From the NCBI RefSeq assembly GCF_013839515.1, contig NZ_JACDNQ010000010.1:1-64000 (forward strand): a stretch of DNA of 64,000 nucleotides, given 5' to 3'. The notes below the pieces were generated by a model, which saw nothing but the letters and a program-made list of their open reading frames with translations, made no database searches and was not told the origin of the DNA. Shown in pieces: positions 26,224-34,262 of the stretch. Each line of letters starts with the position of its first letter. The first letter of the stretch is position 1. The DNA is from Natronomonas salinimetallica. GTDB lineage: Archaea; Halobacteriota; Halobacteria; Halobacteriales; Haloarculaceae. Made by a program: the position numbers and the translations under genes.

Positions 26224-26540
26224 TGGTGCGTCTCGTTTTGGGGTGTTTCGCTGCGTTCCGTGGTCGATGTCTCGGGTACGTTTCCATCAGGAGTCCCAGC
26301 AGTATCGTCGACGAGTGCTTGGAGGTCGCTCAATCGGTTTGTTTCCTCGGCGATGTCTTCGAACGAGTACCCCTGCTCCTGTGCACGTTCAAGGAGATCC
26401 CGAAATTCGTGGGGATCAATGTCACGAACAGCCATCTCCTCGCGAAGCGCCTGCCGGTACAGTGCGGAGGCGTTGATGTAGTCAAACCACTCCAGGAACA
26501 GCTGATCGATTTCCTCGATGGTGACCTGTCGGGTTTTCAT
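26220..26540 (-). CDS. Small helical protein, first gene of conjugation operon
   Basis: 106 residues. A mostly helical N-terminal 75 (EEIDQLFLEWFDYINASALY; FRDLLERAQEQGYSFEDIAEE) precedes a disordered acidic Thr/Glu-rich tail. The LLERAQEQGYSFEDIA segment could be a helix-turn-helix-like pair. Its stop overlaps the pilin-like start (ATGA). As the first gene it may regulate the operon or be a cytosolic accessory; unrecognised. Confidence 0.62.
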   Translation of the reverse strand: MKTRQVTIEEIDQLFLEWFDYINASALYRQALREEMAVRDIDPHEFRDLLERAQEQGYSFEDIAEETNRLSDLQALVDDTAGTPDGNVPETSTTERSETPQNETHQ

Positions 26541-26734
26541 GTGTCTGCACGTGGATTTGTGATGATTGAATCCCGGTTCATAGCATACACTTGCCGAATA
26601 CCTTCGGGAGGTGTGTTATACTCACCCGTGATTACACTGTCAAACGGTGTGAACAGTCACAGGCAATTATGTTATAACTCAGCAACAAATTCAAAGAAGG
26701 AAAACCACGGAAGACCTCTTCAAATCGCTTTGAT
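26541..26734 (-). promoter_or_regulatory. Promoter region of the conjugation operon
   Basis: AT-rich spacer upstream of the operon. It contains an imperfect inverted repeat, TTACAC near 26632 and GTGTGA near 26652, and TATA-like TTATAACATAATTG on the minus strand near 26665-26678. The operon's only sizeable upstream gap lies here, so transcription of about 14 kb probably starts in it. Confidence 0.35.
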
Positions 26735-28174
26735 CTAGCGCTGACAAATCTTCAGCGGGATGCCCTCTTTGGATCGGGTTGTAACTCGAGGCTCGAGGTT
26801 GATTTCGTCCTTCTTTCCCCACTCGAACTGGAATTTCTGTCCGATCGTCGCCAGAACTACTTTCGCTTCTAAGAGAGCGAATTCCCGGCCAATACAGGTT
26901 CGACGTCCGCCACCAAACGGGATGTATGCAAAGTCGTGGAGCTCCCCTTCAAACTCGTTGGTCCATCGCTCGGGACGGAATTCCAGTGGATCCTCGTAGA
27001 ACTGCTCATCCCGATGGACGTGAATAATTGATAGGTGGATCTCATGTCCCTCCGGAATTCGATACCCGCCGACTTCGACATCGGTTATCGTCTGACGGGG
27101 GATTGTATGAATCGGTGGGTAGAGTCGCAATGCCTCCGTAATTATCTGGTCCGTGAACTCCAAGTTCTGGAGATTGTCGTAGGTAGGTCGCCCTCCATCA
27201 AGAACCGTATCCAGTTCCTCTTGGAATTGCTCTCGGATGTCTGATTGTGTCGCAATCACGTACCAGGTGAACGCGAGGGCAGCAGCGGTCGTCTCGTGCC
27301 CCGCAAAAACCATCGTGATCAGCTGATCTTCAATTTCTTCGGTTGTGAATTGCGGTCCATCTTCCCTATTACGCGCTTGTTGGAGCTGTGTCAGTAGATC
27401 CGGCGTCGTCGAGGCAGCTGCTGTCTGTTCAGGGATTGATTGTACGTTCGATCCGCTTGGCTCGTTAATAGATGGGGAAACTCCTGTCTGGTCGCTTCCT
27501 TCCTCGAGTAGCCTTCGAACCTCCTGGCGGAGACGCTTCGTTGATTGGTCGAACCGTCGCCGGGCAGGTGTCGGTACCCACGGTGGCAGAATCCATGAAG
27601 ACGGTGTGAACCATTCGTTGAGTCCGTCGGCAGCGTCACGGAGATCTTGATCCTCCCCAGGAACCAATGCACGACCGAACAGTGTGGAAAAGAGAATCTC
27701 GAGAGTGAGGTTCTTCATCTCCGGCTCCAGATCCAGTGTTTCTCCCTCCTTCCACGTCTCGAGGCGTCGCTCAGTACATGCGACCATTTGATCCGTGTAG
27801 CCCTTGATTTGCTCGCGGTAGAACAGCGGTTGCAGCATCTCACGCTGGTGACTCCACTGCTGTCCCTCAACCGAAAGGAGGCCGTGCCCGAATGCCCGCT
27901 GATAGTCCTCAGTCTTCCCGAACGCGTCGATGTCGGAAACGAGAACACGGTCAAAATAATCCGGGTGGGCAAAGACAAATACATCGTCAACTGCCGGGAG
28001 GTCCATCCGATAGATGTCGCCACACTCCGACGTGGCACGCTCCACAAACTCAAACGGATCGCGAGCGAACTGCACGGCGTTTTTGAGAACCGGATACCCG
28101 GATGGCGCTGGTGGTAGTTTGGAGCTCACGATAGTCGGTCTTTGTGGGAATACCTGTAAAAAGTACCGTCGCAA
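26735..28174 (-). CDS. Cytochrome P450 monooxygenase
   Basis: 479 residues. The I-helix oxygen motif is AGHETTAAAL, the ExxR motif is in TEALRLYPP, and the haem-binding loop is FGGGRRTCIGRE with the thiolate Cys. These three in order define a P450. There is no membrane anchor, so it is soluble and needs ferredoxin-type partners encoded elsewhere. Substrate unknown. ATG 28174 gives the longest frame, but GTG at 28129 (followed by SSKLPPAP) fits the usual P450 start better, because an inverted repeat abuts 28177. It is divergent from a FilR1-type regulator. Confidence 0.92.
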   Translation of the reverse strand: MRRYFLQVFPQRPTIVSSKLPPAPSGYPVLKNAVQFARDPFEFVERATSECGDIYRMDLPAVDDVFVFAHPDYFDRVLVSDIDAFGKTEDYQRAFGHGLLSVEGQQWSHQREMLQPLFYREQIKGYTDQMVACTERRLETWKEGETLDLEPEMKNLTLEILFSTLFGRALVPGEDQDLRDAADGLNEWFTPSSWILPPWVPTPARRRFDQSTKRLRQEVRRLLEEGSDQTGVSPSINEPSGSNVQSIPEQTAAASTTPDLLTQLQQARNREDGPQFTTEEIEDQLITMVFAGHETTAAALAFTWYVIATQSDIREQFQEELDTVLDGGRPTYDNLQNLEFTDQIITEALRLYPPIHTIPRQTITDVEVGGYRIPEGHEIHLSIIHVHRDEQFYEDPLEFRPERWTNEFEGELHDFAYIPFGGGRRTCIGREFALLEAKVVLATIGQKFQFEWGKKDEINLEPRVTTRSKEGIPLKICQR

Positions 28175-28176
28175 GG

Positions 28177-28227
28177 AACGAACTATTTGTGATTTTGAAT
28201 GAGATGCGTGTATCCAATCAGTTCGTT
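28177..28227. promoter_or_regulatory. Inverted repeat between P450 and its divergent regulator
   Basis: AACGAACT (28177-28184) and AGTTCGTT (28220-28227) are perfect 8-bp arms around a 35-bp AT-rich spacer. The position between divergent genes makes this a candidate operator for the FilR1-type protein. It also argues that the P450 starts downstream at 28129. Confidence 0.42.
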
Positions 28228-28295
28228 TCGATACCAGATTTGTACGATATATTCATAGCATTGGGAACGATAGCTTATCAAATGGGTGAGATTGA

Positions 28296-29384
28296 GTGAC
28301 ACACCCCGGACTTGTGGCAAAAAACCCGCTTACGGACGAACAGATTGTCGTCCGTGAATTCATCAGTGATCTTACTGGCTCTACCTCTCTGGATGTGCTT
28401 CGTTCACTCGACGAGGCACCCATGACGGCGTCGACCATCGCAGACTCCAGTCAAATTACCCGACAGACTGCATCGAGACATCTCGCTCGACTCACGGACT
28501 GGGGGCTGACGAAATCGGCTGTTACTGGCGGGTATGAACTTACAGCAGGCGGAAAAATTGTCCTTGAAGCCTTTGAAGCGTGTCCTGATGGTCTCGATCG
28601 CGAGCCACTCACCCAGCTAACTCGGTCAAAACACACCATCCCACTCTTACAAACGCTTTCAGAACAGCCTAGCCGCCCAAGCGAGCTAACAGGTACAGCT
28701 GACGGGTCTCCCTCACGTGCCACTGTTCGGAGAGCATTGCGAATGTTCGAGACTGAAGGGTGGTGTGAAGAGGCAGACGGTAAGCACAGACTCACGTCCA
28801 CCGGGGAGCATACATTAGAACGGTACGAGGAACTGGCCGAAACAATTGAGCAGGTGCTGGAGAAAGCACCCTGGTTTCAACGACTCAGTCCAATTAGAAC
28901 AGATATCCCGGTTCGGGCCCTCGCTGACGCAGAGCTGTATGTCTCCTCACCTCACTCACCTGGGATCGTCCTCGCAACGGCTCTCAAACTCTGCGACCCG
29001 CGGCTTGACAACTTCCGTGTGTTGACGTCAATCTTCAACCCGACACTCTTTACCGCATACGATAAGCTGCTCAAACTGGGTCTCAAGGGCGAAGCAATCG
29101 TCGATTCCTCGCTCTACGAGCGACTCCATGAAGAAGAAATGGAGTACTTCCTAGACGATTCAAACTACGGCAACTTTCAGATTTTTTGTCTCGAAGAGCC
29201 ACTGACGCTCGGTATTGGGATCTACGATGGGAAGCAGATCGCGATTGGCGCGTACAATGATACCGGAGAGGGAGAACATATCGCGATGATCCTCAGCTCA
29301 AACAAGGCTGTAGTCAAATGGGGAGAGGATCTCTATAACTGCTATCGTAAACGAGCCCGGGATCCTACAGAGATCAAGCCATAG
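28296..29384 (+). CDS. FilR1-domain winged-helix regulator
   Basis: 362 residues from GTG. Two winged-helix modules lie at about 25-95 (APMTASTIADSSQITRQTAS) and 110-180 (QPSRPSELTGTADGSPSRAT). A C-terminal domain follows (DAELYVSSPHSPGIVLATAL; SLYERLHEEEMEYFLDD) that matches the FilR1/DUF1724 family known from methanogen and haloarchaeal regulators. The C-domain probably binds an effector. It is divergent from the cytochrome P450, the likely target. It keeps normal length and all domains. Confidence 0.85.
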   Translation: MTHPGLVAKNPLTDEQIVVREFISDLTGSTSLDVLRSLDEAPMTASTIADSSQITRQTASRHLARLTDWGLTKSAVTGGYELTAGGKIVLEAFEACPDGLDREPLTQLTRSKHTIPLLQTLSEQPSRPSELTGTADGSPSRATVRRALRMFETEGWCEEADGKHRLTSTGEHTLERYEELAETIEQVLEKAPWFQRLSPIRTDIPVRALADAELYVSSPHSPGIVLATALKLCDPRLDNFRVLTSIFNPTLFTAYDKLLKLGLKGEAIVDSSLYERLHEEEMEYFLDDSNYGNFQIFCLEEPLTLGIGIYDGKQIAIGAYNDTGEGEHIAMILSSNKAVVKWGEDLYNCYRKRARDPTEIKP

Positions 29385-29510
29385 TGTGAATGGGAACCAC
29401 CCCACTTCCCAGACATACCAAGAAGAGAAGTACGACTATTCCTTGTAGGAACAGGTTCGTTGGCAGGGTAAAATCTAAGCGCCTAGCCAATCGAATGAAG
29501 ATATATTACC

Positions 29511-29936
29511 ATGGTGCTCCGCGGAGTCCTCGCAGGGTATCTCCTGGGATCTGCGTACAAGCGTCGATCGCTCCGACGCAATGCACTCCGTGACTCCGGT
29601 ACGGATACGTATAATCTAAAACCGGGCTATCCTGAGCCCATTCCTATCCACTTGGATACTGATGGCCAAATCCAGTATTCGATGAAGGTCTTGGACGGGC
29701 CACCTGTAGACTGTGTGCTGATGGACGATCGGAACTTCGCGTACTATACGGACGGGCTCGATTGCGAGTGCTACGAGCGAGGAACCGTGTACTGTGCGAA
29801 AGCTGCGGAGATTTCCTTTCAGCTCCCCGCAGGACAATATACGCTGCTGGTTAGACAAGCCCCCGAAGCGAGTGAAGAGACCACTACGCCAGGCGACTCC
29901 CGTGTGGAGTTTGCATACAGTATCGACGCCACATAA
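29511..29936 (+). CDS. Hypothetical beta-rich protein
   Basis: 141 residues. A short basic N-terminal helix (GYLLGSAYKRRSLRRNALR) is followed by beta strands with a lone acidic Cys pair (DCECYERGTVYC) that may bind a metal or form a disulphide. No family recognised. It ends two bases before the next membrane gene, so the two are probably co-transcribed. Confidence 0.55.
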   Translation: MVLRGVLAGYLLGSAYKRRSLRRNALRDSGTDTYNLKPGYPEPIPIHLDTDGQIQYSMKVLDGPPVDCVLMDDRNFAYYTDGLDCECYERGTVYCAKAAEISFQLPAGQYTLLVRQAPEASEETTTPGDSRVEFAYSIDAT

Positions 29937-29938
29937 CG

Positions 29939-30727
29939 ATGCAAGAGATCCACCGCAAACCAGTGCCCTCTCGACTTGCTCAGACCACCGAGTTCCTGGT
30001 TTATTTGTTGGCGGTCATCGGTGGCGTCGTCTTCATCGCCGGCGCCAGCTACGTCTTCATTCCCACGATGATGTGGGCTGTTGTACCGTTCTCCCTCGGC
30101 CTATACGCTCTCTATCGGATCCACACGATCACAGACATTATAGGGGGAGCAGATAGTTCCAGACCAAGCGTTCTCGAACAACTGGTGACGAGAGTACTGT
30201 TCGGCAGTATAATCGCCGCTGCTGTGGGCGCTGGTCTCACAATAACGGGAACGCCTGCGATCGGCTTCCCGATAGTGCTCGTGGCGTTTCCGGTTGTCTT
30301 CCTCGCCTTTGGAATCAAACTCGAGTGGGTAGCACGACGGGGAGGCCGTCGATCACTGCTCGTGTGGGATCTCCTCGGTCGAGGATCACTCCTTACTTTT
30401 GGAGTCTGGATTACCCTCGAAATGGTCCTCGTTATTGGTGGTGAAGGCGCCCTTGGGATTCCGACGTTTGTAGGCAATATTTTGGCTGTAGTTGGTATTG
30501 CAGTTCCACTGCTCTACCTGTTGTTGGAACGCCCGATTGTCCGTAGACCGCTTGTGCAGATTGACCTCAAGCCAATCGGAAGCATCGTCACGCTGGTTCC
30601 GGTGCTCGAATACTGGACGCCGCTAGAACCATTGGAGGGGGAGTCCTGGCGTCGCGTGACAAAACCCGACGATGCACCCTCCGTTAGTGACAAACCTTCG
30701 AACCGCCGGTACAGCGCAAACCGGTAG
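29939..30727 (+). CDS. Hypothetical polytopic membrane protein
   Basis: 262 residues with about six hydrophobic helices up to residue 200 and a soluble C-terminal tail of about 60. Basic loops such as RRGGRRS lie on the cytoplasmic side by the positive-inside rule. No transport motif seen. Pairs with the preceding beta-rich protein. Confidence 0.62.
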   Translation: MQEIHRKPVPSRLAQTTEFLVYLLAVIGGVVFIAGASYVFIPTMMWAVVPFSLGLYALYRIHTITDIIGGADSSRPSVLEQLVTRVLFGSIIAAAVGAGLTITGTPAIGFPIVLVAFPVVFLAFGIKLEWVARRGGRRSLLVWDLLGRGSLLTFGVWITLEMVLVIGGEGALGIPTFVGNILAVVGIAVPLLYLLLERPIVRRPLVQIDLKPIGSIVTLVPVLEYWTPLEPLEGESWRRVTKPDDAPSVSDKPSNRRYSANR

Positions 30728-30996
30728 ATTGGCTGTAACAGGTGTTTGATCCTGAATTAGGTAGAATCCTGTATAACCGAAGACGTAATTCGGTCGAATG
30801 TGAGTCCTGCTCAAGAGCGACTTCTGTCGGACGGTGATAACAATCCCTCGGCATAGATAGAACAGCTTCATGATCTTAACCAACATACATCTCCCACTAA
30901 TTCGAGAGTGTTGGTTAATCCTGTACAAGGTGATGGATTCCTGTCTAAGAGCGTACTGAACAGAAAACCACGGCTTCTCAATATGCCTGTAGACCG

Positions 30997-31164
30997 CTAC
31001 AGGTCCCGTGGCTGTACCGTCTTCCGATCGTTCGCTTCAGCTCGCTGAGCGGCGTCTTCAAGCAGTTCGGAAACTTCCTCGTTGAGGGCGTCGTAGAAAT
31101 CCGCCGATACGTTCTGTTCCGATAGTGCATCCTTCACAGCTGCTTTGACAATCAGGTCAGACAT
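30997..31164 (-). CDS. Small histone-fold protein, DUF1931-like
   Basis: 55 residues from ATG 31164. LIVKAAVKDAL, then VSADFYDALNEEVSELLEDA, then RAEANDRKTVQPRDL is the helix-long-helix-helix pattern of a histone fold ending with the TVQPRDL motif common in haloarchaeal DUF1931 proteins. A GGAG lies 13 bases upstream of this start; the longer frame to 31233 adds residues that do not fit the fold. It may bind DNA as a dimer. Divergent from PadR. Confidence 0.72.
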   Translation of the reverse strand: MSDLIVKAAVKDALSEQNVSADFYDALNEEVSELLEDAAQRAEANDRKTVQPRDL

Positions 31165-31299
31165 TTCATTGCAAAGTTCTCCTGTCGCCCACATAAAGGT
31201 TCTAAGTTCCTCAAACGGAATTACGGTTGTCACTTTTAAGACACGCGTTGGAGACCAGGGAGAACTTATTCAACCCCGTAAAAACAGAGAAACGGACGA

Positions 31300-31599
31300 A
31301 TGTACGATCTGACAGGCTTCCAGCGTGATATCTTGTACGTGATCGTCGGACTCGAGGAGCCGCACGGGCTCGCAGTAAAGGCTGAGCTCGACGACTACTA
31401 CGAACAGGAGATCAACCATGGTCGGCTCTATCCAAACCTCGACGATCTCGTCGACAAAGGACTCCTCAAGAAGGGTGAACTCGATAAACGAACGAATATG
31501 TACACAGTCACCCAGCGTGGACTGCGAGAAATAGAGGCACGGAGAAACTGGGAGGACGAATATTTAGGAGCTATAGAAGAGCTCTCCACGTCGGCCTAG
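31300..31599 (+). CDS. PadR-family transcriptional regulator
   Basis: 99 residues. GFQRDILYVIVGLEEPHGLA, then INHGRLYPNLDDLVDKGLL and a wing (RTNMYTVTQRGLREIEARRNWE) match the PadR winged helix, lacking the longer C-terminal dimer helix of some members. Small PadR proteins regulate stress or efflux genes. It is divergent from the histone-fold gene; its target is unknown. Confidence 0.85.
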   Translation: MYDLTGFQRDILYVIVGLEEPHGLAVKAELDDYYEQEINHGRLYPNLDDLVDKGLLKKGELDKRTNMYTVTQRGLREIEARRNWEDEYLGAIEELSTSA

Positions 31600-31626
31600 A
31601 TGCCTGTTGTGGTTCAATCATTCCGA

Positions 31627-31731
31627 TCAGTCACGAAGCTTTGCGACGGACTTTCCAACCTCGCGGACGTGTTCGCTACGCTCCAGATCCAGCTCCTCGG
31701 CGAGATAATCAACTGTTTCTTCGAGATCCAT
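31627..31731 (-). CDS. Possible 34-residue small protein
   Basis: ATG 31731 to TGA 31627. The product is a single acidic amphipathic helix (LEETVDYLAEELDLERSEHV followed by REVGKSVAKL). Codon use and acidity resemble local genes. It lies opposite the sequence just after the PadR gene and 52 bases beyond the DUF6338-like stop. Too short to assign; it may be chance. Confidence 0.3.
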   Translation of the reverse strand: MDLEETVDYLAEELDLERSEHVREVGKSVAKLRD

Positions 31732-31782
31732 GTTCAATTAGAGCCCATCATGACGTATGAATCTAGTACTCAATCATCTTGT

Positions 31783-32388
31783 CTACACGTCTAATTCTGT
31801 TTCGTAGTAGATTTCAGAGATTTGGTCTCCTGAAAGGTAGACGTACTTATCAAGGTCAATTCGTTTCCATATTTTCCCCTCCCGCCGAATGAGTTGTTGG
31901 GGCCATCGAAGGATCAAATCACTCCCTTGAATTGCTGAGTCATCCACGTATATTTCTCCCCAAATCTCGTTCCCGTTTTCCATCACAACACGAACCTGAG
32001 CTGGCTCTTCACGATTTTCTGACTGGAGATCCCAGACTGGGGGTCCCCGGACATCCAAATCCTTGTGTACGAATCGATCAATTGCCTCTCCTGAGACGAA
32101 TCCTAATGCAACAGAAGAGACAAGTGCCAAAACATAAATTAGCCCTATTTCGAGAGGGGCATACGCACCTTCGATACGAATGTGAAGATCTAGCGTTAGG
32201 AGATGAAACAACAATAATCCCGAGACCAGAGTAAGACCTGATCCACCGACCGTGTAAATCCCTTTATCAAACTGATCGTCCGAGGAAACAACAGGACCGA
32301 AGTATTTTGCTAGTTTGTAAGTGATAAATCCTGGCAGAAGAAAGGCTAGCGCGTAGATTACGCTAAAAGAAGAGAAGGGGCCCACCAT
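31783..32388 (-). CDS. DUF6338-like membrane protein
   Basis: 201 residues. Three hydrophobic helices up to about residue 105 (VIYALAFLLPGFITYKLAK first) are followed by a soluble domain with QVRVVMENGNEIWGEIYVDD and YLSGDQISEIYYE. The order of YKLA helix, conserved Trp and G-x-x-x-G strand pattern agrees with DUF6338 proteins, whose role is unknown, though some occur near defence genes. It begins 11 bases after the small gene 32400-32558, so it is probably in the same unit as the recombinase. Confidence 0.58.
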   Translation of the reverse strand: MVGPFSSFSVIYALAFLLPGFITYKLAKYFGPVVSSDDQFDKGIYTVGGSGLTLVSGLLLFHLLTLDLHIRIEGAYAPLEIGLIYVLALVSSVALGFVSGEAIDRFVHKDLDVRGPPVWDLQSENREEPAQVRVVMENGNEIWGEIYVDDSAIQGSDLILRWPQQLIRREGKIWKRIDLDKYVYLSGDQISEIYYETELDV

Positions 32389-32399
32389 AAGAAGTAACG

Positions 32400-32558
32400 C
32401 TAATTGTCAGAGGATTCTGAATCGCTTTTACCCGTACTTTGCATTTCGATCCGAGGATCCTCTTCTGACGTCTTGGCAACCTTAGCGTTCTGTTCTATAT
32501 ATCGGGATATGTCAGCCACTCCATCGACATCCATCGCTTGGTATAGCCCCTTACTCAT
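32400..32558 (-). CDS. Small hypothetical protein with TSEEDPR motif
   Basis: 52 residues. A short helix (DGVADISRYIEQNAKVAK) is followed by TSEEDPRIEMQS and an acidic Ser-rich end. Its ATG at 32558 overlaps the stop of the upstream small gene, and the TSEEDPR motif occurs in both. It lies between the recombinase and the DUF6338-like gene. No family recognised. Confidence 0.42.
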   Translation of the reverse strand: MSKGLYQAMDVDGVADISRYIEQNAKVAKTSEEDPRIEMQSTGKSDSESSDN

Positions 32559-32670
32559 CGTCGCTTCCGCCACGTCGTGGGTCTTCTTCAGAGGTTTCTG
32601 CCGCATAGGATTTCTCTCGTTTCGGGGATGTACTGTTCGACTTTTTAGAGTCCTTTCGGTCGTCCGCCAT
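32551..32670 (-). CDS. Tiny hypothetical protein with TSEEDPR motif
   Basis: 39 residues, all charged and probably disordered (MADDRKDSKKSN ... AAETSEEDPRRGG). Start chosen at ATG 32670. It overlaps the next gene by eight bases. The shared TSEEDPR with that gene could reflect a local duplication. It lies 90 bases after the recombinase stop. Low certainty. Confidence 0.35.
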   Translation of the reverse strand: MADDRKDSKKSNSTSPKREKSYAAETSEEDPRRGGSDDE

Positions 32671-32760
32671 ATCAATAATCGATACGAAATAGAACATAAT
32701 AAGGGTTCTCTGACCGGGGTGAAAGTGGTGCAATTTGTCCCACTTGGAGACAGACTACGC

Positions 32761-34002
32761 CTAGCTGTCAATTTCATTAAGAGCTTCTGTCGCCACATCA
32801 CCGAGTTCACCGGCCTCGATGTGGGAGTAGCGCTCACGCACCATTTCTTCGGAGTTGTCGAGATAACGGGCAGCAACCGTGTACCCGAATGCTCGAACGA
32901 GAACCTCACCCATCCCACGTCGACCGCCGTGGGGTGCGAGATAATTGTGTTTCGGGTGGTTGATGTCGATTTCCGCTTCTTCTGAGAGTCGTTGGAGAAT
33001 CGACCGAGCGCCGTCCGTCGTGATCGATGGAGGTCGAACGTCTTCGTCGAGAGCCAGCAAGAGGTCACGAGCGTAATTCTCACGCCGCTCGTCGATTACA
33101 TTCGATTGTTCCCCTCGGTCGGCCAATTCGTTCCGGACTAGCGTCGCGAGTGTCCGCTGGTCGAACGTCGGAAACACTGGCCACCGCTGCGTCGGTGGGT
33201 CCATCAGCTTTCGATAGTTTCGAAGCGGAGCGATTGTCGGATCGGGGAGACTCGCAGCGTCCCACTGCTGTTTCTTCCGATAGACATCCATACTTCCGTC
33301 CTCAAGCGAGATCTCCTCCCACCGGACCCCGCGGCGGCGCGGGTCGTTCGGGTCTCGAAGGAGTTCACCGACGCGGACGGCGGTGTACGCAAGGACGAAC
33401 ACGAGGGCGCGGTCACGGCCCGCCTTCAGCGCCTCGTAGCGCGCTCGCTGCTTGTCGAGGGGGTCAGTATCCTCCGGGAGGGTCGTGTACGTCTCGATAG
33501 CGTCGCGGGCTCGCTCGTCGACGTGGCGGGTGAGCACGTGGCGCTGCTCAGACGTCCAGGCCTGCTGGTCGCCGGGCTTGCGGCCATCGTCATCCGGCAG
33601 CGGCGCCATCGCACTCGCCCGCTGCGCGTAGTGCGCCTCGAGATATCCTTCGTTGACGCACCAGCCACACCATGCAGAGATATAGCGGTAATAGGTTTGT
33701 ACCGTGTTCTGCTTGAGTCCCCGATCGCCGGCGAGATGCCGGGCATATTCCCGGAAGACGCGTTCGTCGAGGTCCTCGAAGGTCGGCTCGCGGTCGACAT
33801 CGTCCGGTACGATTCCGATAGAGTCGTCGCTGCCGCGGTCGCCGGCGGCCCAATCAGCGAACCGCTCGAGTTCGCGGGCTGCGTTACGTCGATAGTTCCC
33901 GCCGTCGCCACCGCGGCCCTTCCCCTTGTCCTGGAGGTAGCGCTCGAAGCTGTCGTCGAGTGGCGTCGAAAGCGCTCGATCAGGCATCCACCGGCCCTCC
34001 AC
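32761..34002 (-). CDS. Tyrosine recombinase/integrase, XerC/D-like
   Basis: 413 residues. An N-terminal core-binding domain spans about 12-150 with helix TVQTYYRYISAWCGWCV. The catalytic domain has the first Arg in YTAVRVGELL, then PHGGRRG (His-x-x-Arg) and the nucleophile Tyr392 in RERYSHIE. The usual LGH before the Tyr is LDN here, so the third conserved His is absent. The family cuts and joins DNA at inverted-repeat sites. ATG 33987 is an alternative start giving MPDRAL. A 14/6/14-bp inverted repeat lies about 100 bp upstream. It probably integrates or resolves the element. Confidence 0.9.
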   Translation of the reverse strand: MEGRWMPDRALSTPLDDSFERYLQDKGKGRGGDGGNYRRNAARELERFADWAAGDRGSDDSIGIVPDDVDREPTFEDLDERVFREYARHLAGDRGLKQNTVQTYYRYISAWCGWCVNEGYLEAHYAQRASAMAPLPDDDGRKPGDQQAWTSEQRHVLTRHVDERARDAIETYTTLPEDTDPLDKQRARYEALKAGRDRALVFVLAYTAVRVGELLRDPNDPRRRGVRWEEISLEDGSMDVYRKKQQWDAASLPDPTIAPLRNYRKLMDPPTQRWPVFPTFDQRTLATLVRNELADRGEQSNVIDERRENYARDLLLALDEDVRPPSITTDGARSILQRLSEEAEIDINHPKHNYLAPHGGRRGMGEVLVRAFGYTVAARYLDNSEEMVRERYSHIEAGELGDVATEALNEIDS

Positions 34003-34102
34003 CGTCCTGCGGGCCCGGTCTCGGTGCCTCTACCCCGGGGGAAGCGCCGTCGTGAGGCGGTTGCAGCATCCGTGCTTCACCGACGGCGTCGGGGTACTTC
34101 AA

Positions 34103-34136
34103 ACTGGTCGTGATTACGGGCATAATCACGACCAGT
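34103..34136. repeat. Perfect 14-bp inverted repeat with 6-bp spacer upstream of the recombinase
   Basis: ACTGGTCGTGATTA (34103-34116), spacer CGGGCA (34117-34122), and TAATCACGACCAGT (34123-34136). Arms of 11-14 bp around a 6-8-bp spacer are the architecture of tyrosine recombinase crossover sites such as dif, loxP and FRT. It could instead be an operator for the recombinase gene. No tRNA gene is adjacent. Confidence 0.5.
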
Positions 34137-34262
34137 AGTTGGGAAAGTCTCATAGCCAATATTTCCACGTTAGGAGGGCTCTATCTCCAGATCTACGGAT
34201 CTGGTTGCTATTATATACTGTATGCCGCTATACTAAAATAGAAACCGTGGAAGTTGAGACTA

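Noticed and set aside
33980-34168. Small frame of 62 codons (or 47 from ATG 34123) overlapping the recombinase start
   Set aside because: It passes through the 14-bp inverted repeat and has a Pro/Gly-rich end without acidic bias. Conservation cannot be judged here, so it was not called.
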